The notes below the pieces were generated by a model. That model was given only the letters and a program-made list of their open reading frames with translations, was not told the origin of the DNA and searched no databases. A program made the translations under genes and the position numbers. From assembly GCF_051859345.1 (NCBI RefSeq), contig NZ_JBHYFV010000003.1:124001-188000 (forward strand): 64,000 nt of DNA. The letters are read 5' to 3'. Source of the stretch: Marivita sp051859345 (GTDB lineage: Bacteria > Pseudomonadota > Alphaproteobacteria > Rhodobacterales > Rhodobacteraceae). Below are positions 62,260-64,000 of the stretch, one piece after another. How positions within the stretch are numbered: position 1 is the stretch's first letter; each line of letters opens with the position of its first letter.

Positions 62260-62730
62260 TCACACGCCGCCCTTTTTCAATGCCCAAAGTTTATACGGCC
62301 CGTTCCCGTCATGGTCACGCGTCCAGCCGTGATCTTCAACCAGCCCCTGATCCCTACAGCCCTTTATACAAGCCCCGATGCGCTTACGCAGTGTGGCGTA
62401 GGTCGCATCATCACAGACCAGCCCCCGATCTGCGGCCCATTTCTCGGTTATCTGGCGCGATGTAAGCGGTTCTTCGGCTTCACGCAGGCAATCCAGAACG
62501 AACCGCTTCACAGTGCCTTTCTGCGCTCGGTGTTTGGTCACATACTGCTTTATCGCGTAGCTGTCCGCGTCTGGATCAAACAGGCGGATTGCGGCGTCCA
62601 GGTGATCTATGTCAACCGTCAGCTTTTTGATTTCCGCTTTGTAACGGTCGCGCAGCGCGGACAACTCAGCGTGCTTTGCGACCAGTCCCGATACAGTGTT
62701 CGGGCGCTCATAATCTACTGTGTCTTTCAT
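62260..62730 (-). CDS. Hypothetical coiled-coil/winged-helix protein (transposon cargo)
   Basis: A 156-residue protein. An N-terminal coiled coil (about residues 14-50, KHAELSALRDRYKAEIKKL, then DIDHLDAAIRLFDPD) precedes a basic winged-helix-like half with GTVKRFVLDCLREAEEPLTSRQI and GLVEDHGWTRD. It matches a class of hypothetical proteins on alphaproteobacterial mobile elements, without known function. No ribosome site lies before the ATG at 62730 or the GTG at 62736; TATGAT (within the subterminal motif 62742-62754) is close upstream, so a leaderless transcript is possible. Confidence 0.7.
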   Translation of the reverse strand: MKDTVDYERPNTVSGLVAKHAELSALRDRYKAEIKKLTVDIDHLDAAIRLFDPDADSYAIKQYVTKHRAQKGTVKRFVLDCLREAEEPLTSRQITEKWAADRGLVCDDATYATLRKRIGACIKGCRDQGLVEDHGWTRDHDGNGPYKLWALKKGGV

Positions 62731-62776
62731 GCTCACAGCATAACATCATCATATGTGGCGTACTAGTCATTAAATT

Positions 62777-62800
62777 TGGTGAGTTTGCTCCATAATACCG
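62777..62800 (-). repeat. Right terminal inverted repeat
   Basis: Reverse complement of 58732-58755 with 24 of 24 bases identical. The copy of the 13-base subterminal motif lies 22 bases inside (62742-62754), against one base inside on the left, so the ends are asymmetric. Confidence 0.95.
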
Positions 62801-62808
62801 GAATTCCC
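62801..62808. repeat. Target-site duplication, right copy
   Basis: GAATTCCC directly follows the right terminal repeat and equals 58724-58731. Removing one copy with the element joins the comM frame as GAATTCCC then CCGCGCC. Confidence 0.92.
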
Positions 62809-63403
62809 CCGCGCCGTATTGGAAACGCTCCGCCAACCCATCGAAACCGGCGAAGTCATGATCGCCCGTGCCAACGCACATATCAAATATCCCTGCCGTT
62901 TCATGCTGGTCGCCGCGGCAAACCCCTGCAAATGTGGCTACCTGAGCGACCCTGCCCGCGCCTGCTCGCGCGCGCCGAACTGTGGAGAAGACTACATGGG
63001 GCGCATCTCGGGCCCCTTGATGGACCGCTTCGACTTGCGCGTCGATGTGCCTCCAGTGGCTTTCCGTGACCTCGACCTTCCCGGCTCAGGGGCCACCAGC
63101 CGGGACATCGCCACCCGCGTTGCCGCCGCCCGCGCAATCCAGACCGACAGGCTCAAGAGCCATCCCGGCATGCGCCAGAACGCCGATCTCGAAGGAGAAC
63201 TGCTGGATCAATCAACCCTGCTCGACGAAACGGCCCGCGCCCTCCTGACCAACGCCGCAGACCGCTTTGGCCTGTCGGCGCGTGGCTATCACCGCGTGCT
63301 TCGTGTCGCCCGCAGCATTGCCGATCTCGAAGCCACCGACACCATCACCCGCGACCACGTCGCCGAGGCGCTAAGTTACCGATTGCCCAAAGGCACCACA
63401 TGA
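62809..63403 (+). pseudogene. comM: comM (yifB) 3' part, separated by transposon
   Basis: This 3' part continues after EFPEF with RAVLETLRQPIETGEVMIARANA, the sensor part ANPCKCGYLSDPARAC, DRFDLRVDV and the C-terminal YHRVLRVARSIADLE. It has no ribosome site or canonical start at its head, so it is not expected to be translated on its own. The ATPase needs both halves, therefore the locus is inactive. It lies next to gshB, the usual comM neighbour in this lineage. Confidence 0.93.
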
Positions 63404-63460
63404 CAAGGGCAAAAGGCCCCCAGCGCCGCTGTCAGGCACACAAGGCCTGTGGAACACTTG

Positions 63461-64000
63461 TCAGAGTTTCGCCTCGATCGCCTGCCAGATGGTTGCAGCG
63501 ACGTTGATGCCGTCGAACCGCTCAAGTTCCTGAATGCCGGTGGGCGACGTCACGTTGATTTCAGTCAGGTAGTCCCCGATCACGTCGATCCCCACAAACA
63601 CCTGGCCTTTCTCCTTCAGCAACGGCCCGATCCGCGCGCAGATTTCCAGATCACGCGCGCTCAACCCGATCTTTTCGGGCCGACCGCCCACATGCATGTT
63701 CGACCGCGTCTCACCTTCCGCCGGCACCCGGTTGATCGCGCCAACCGGGTCGCCATCCACAAGGATCACCCGCTTGTCGCCCGCAGACACGTCCGGCAGG
63801 AATTTCTGTACAATCAACGGCTCCCGCGAAAACCCGGTAAACAGCTCGTGCAACGAGGTCAGGTTGCGGTCCCGTGCATCCAGCCGGAACACCCCCGCCC
63901 CGCCATTGCCGTAGAGCGGCTTAAGAATGATATCCCCGTGGCGCGCCTTGAACGCCTTGATCGTCTCCAGATCACGCGCGATCATCGTCGGCGGTGTCAA
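63461..64000 (-). CDS. gshB: Glutathione synthetase (partial, N-terminus outside window)
   Basis: The C-terminal 179 residues of an ATP-grasp glutathione synthetase are present. LKPLYGNGGAGVF is the ATP-grasp lysine/glycine-rich loop, followed by LIVQKFLPDV, DKRVILVDG, and NVTSPTGIQE near the end. It ligates glycine to gamma-glutamylcysteine. The gene is intact at its 3' end, but its start lies beyond 64000. The encoded glutathione would serve the GSTs in this window. Confidence 0.93.
   Translation of the reverse strand: MTPPTMIARDLETIKAFKARHGDIILKPLYGNGGAGVFRLDARDRNLTSLHELFTGFSREPLIVQKFLPDVSAGDKRVILVDGDPVGAINRVPAEGETRSNMHVGGRPEKIGLSARDLEICARIGPLLKEKGQVFVGIDVIGDYLTEINVTSPTGIQELERFDGINVAATIWQAIEAKL

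Larger units (their letters stand above)
58732..62800. mobile_element. 4069-bp IS1595-family transposon with cargo genes, inserted in comM
   Basis: The element has perfect 24-bp terminal inverted repeats (58732-58755 and 62777-62800, starting CGGTATTATGGAG), an 8-bp target duplication GAATTCCC and an IS1595-family transposase at 60003. It is about four times longer than a simple IS1595 element because it carries cargo: a GNAT acetyltransferase (58769-59311), a small upstream protein (59304-59510), a DUF6471 protein, a micro-ORF and two hypothetical proteins. Many of the cargo genes are visibly less GC-rich than the flanking chromosome. The IS1595 family includes passenger-carrying members (ISNha5 type), so this is a compound of that sort. 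The terminal repeats and transposase frame are intact, so it may still be mobile. Confidence 0.95.

Overview
The window is a GC-rich chromosomal segment of an alphaproteobacterium, most likely a member of the Rhodobacteraceae (Roseobacter group). The call rests on family-typical gene neighbourhoods: ftsK-lolA, leuS-lptE-holA, moeB-dut-coaBC, an rpoHII-type sigma factor, F0 ATP synthase genes in the order atpI-atpB-atpE-atpF'-atpF without the F1 genes, and many lineage proteins (DUF2125, DUF3576, DUF4170, DUF4389). Nearly all of it is densely packed single-copy core genome. It carries a run of ten Ns at 38084-38093, inside leuS.

Layout. 1-5.4 kb: partial sulfotransferase, lolA, ftsK and an aminotransferase, all minus strand. 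5.5-14.6 kb: amidase, UbiH-type hydroxylase, DUF2125 protein, an SDR/enoyl-CoA-hydratase pair, then DUF4170-waaA-lpxK (Kdo transfer and lipid A 4'-phosphorylation) and an N-formylglutamate amidohydrolase. 14.6-17.7 kb: tRNA-Val(GAC), rpmJ, a VOC protein, a DUF4389 membrane protein and a peptidoglycan-binding-domain protein. 17.8-26.7 kb: one minus-strand operon encoding a complete Liv-type ABC importer flanked by two acyl-CoA-forming ligases, so uptake is probably coupled to CoA activation of a carboxylic acid. A hybrid PAS histidine kinase and an OmpR-type regulator diverge from it (26.9-29.5 kb). 29.6-42.6 kb: M20 amidohydrolase, PRC-barrel protein, a lone formate dehydrogenase alpha subunit, a GST, holA-lptE-leuS, a glycosyltransferase, a DUF3576 lipoprotein and a porin. 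42.7-48 kb: TPR sulfotransferase, YggS protein, the F0 genes and an ArsR regulator. 48-57.6 kb: M3 peptidase, a two-gene amino-acid ABC system, moeB-dut-coaBC, and rpoHII-chaN behind a sigma-E-like promoter, then a second GST.

The accessory part is 57.6-63.4 kb. The comM (YifB) gene is split by a 4069-bp transposon at 58732-62800. It has perfect 24-bp terminal inverted repeats, an exact 8-bp target duplication and an IS1595-family zinc-ribbon transposase. It is far longer than a simple insertion sequence because it carries cargo: a small protein followed by a GNAT acetyltransferase, a DUF6471 protein, a 28-codon micro-ORF, a structured region without a supported gene, and two hypothetical proteins. 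A 13-bp motif repeats in inverted orientation near both ends, and part of it recurs in a nested palindrome between the DUF6471 and transposase genes. Removing the element and one target copy restores a 503-codon comM reading frame. The window ends inside gshB.

Other non-coding structure includes clusters of intergenic hairpins of one shared design (48.0 and 57.6 kb), a pair of perfect palindromes at 24.7 kb, and a 19-bp motif repeated in front of livF and livM.
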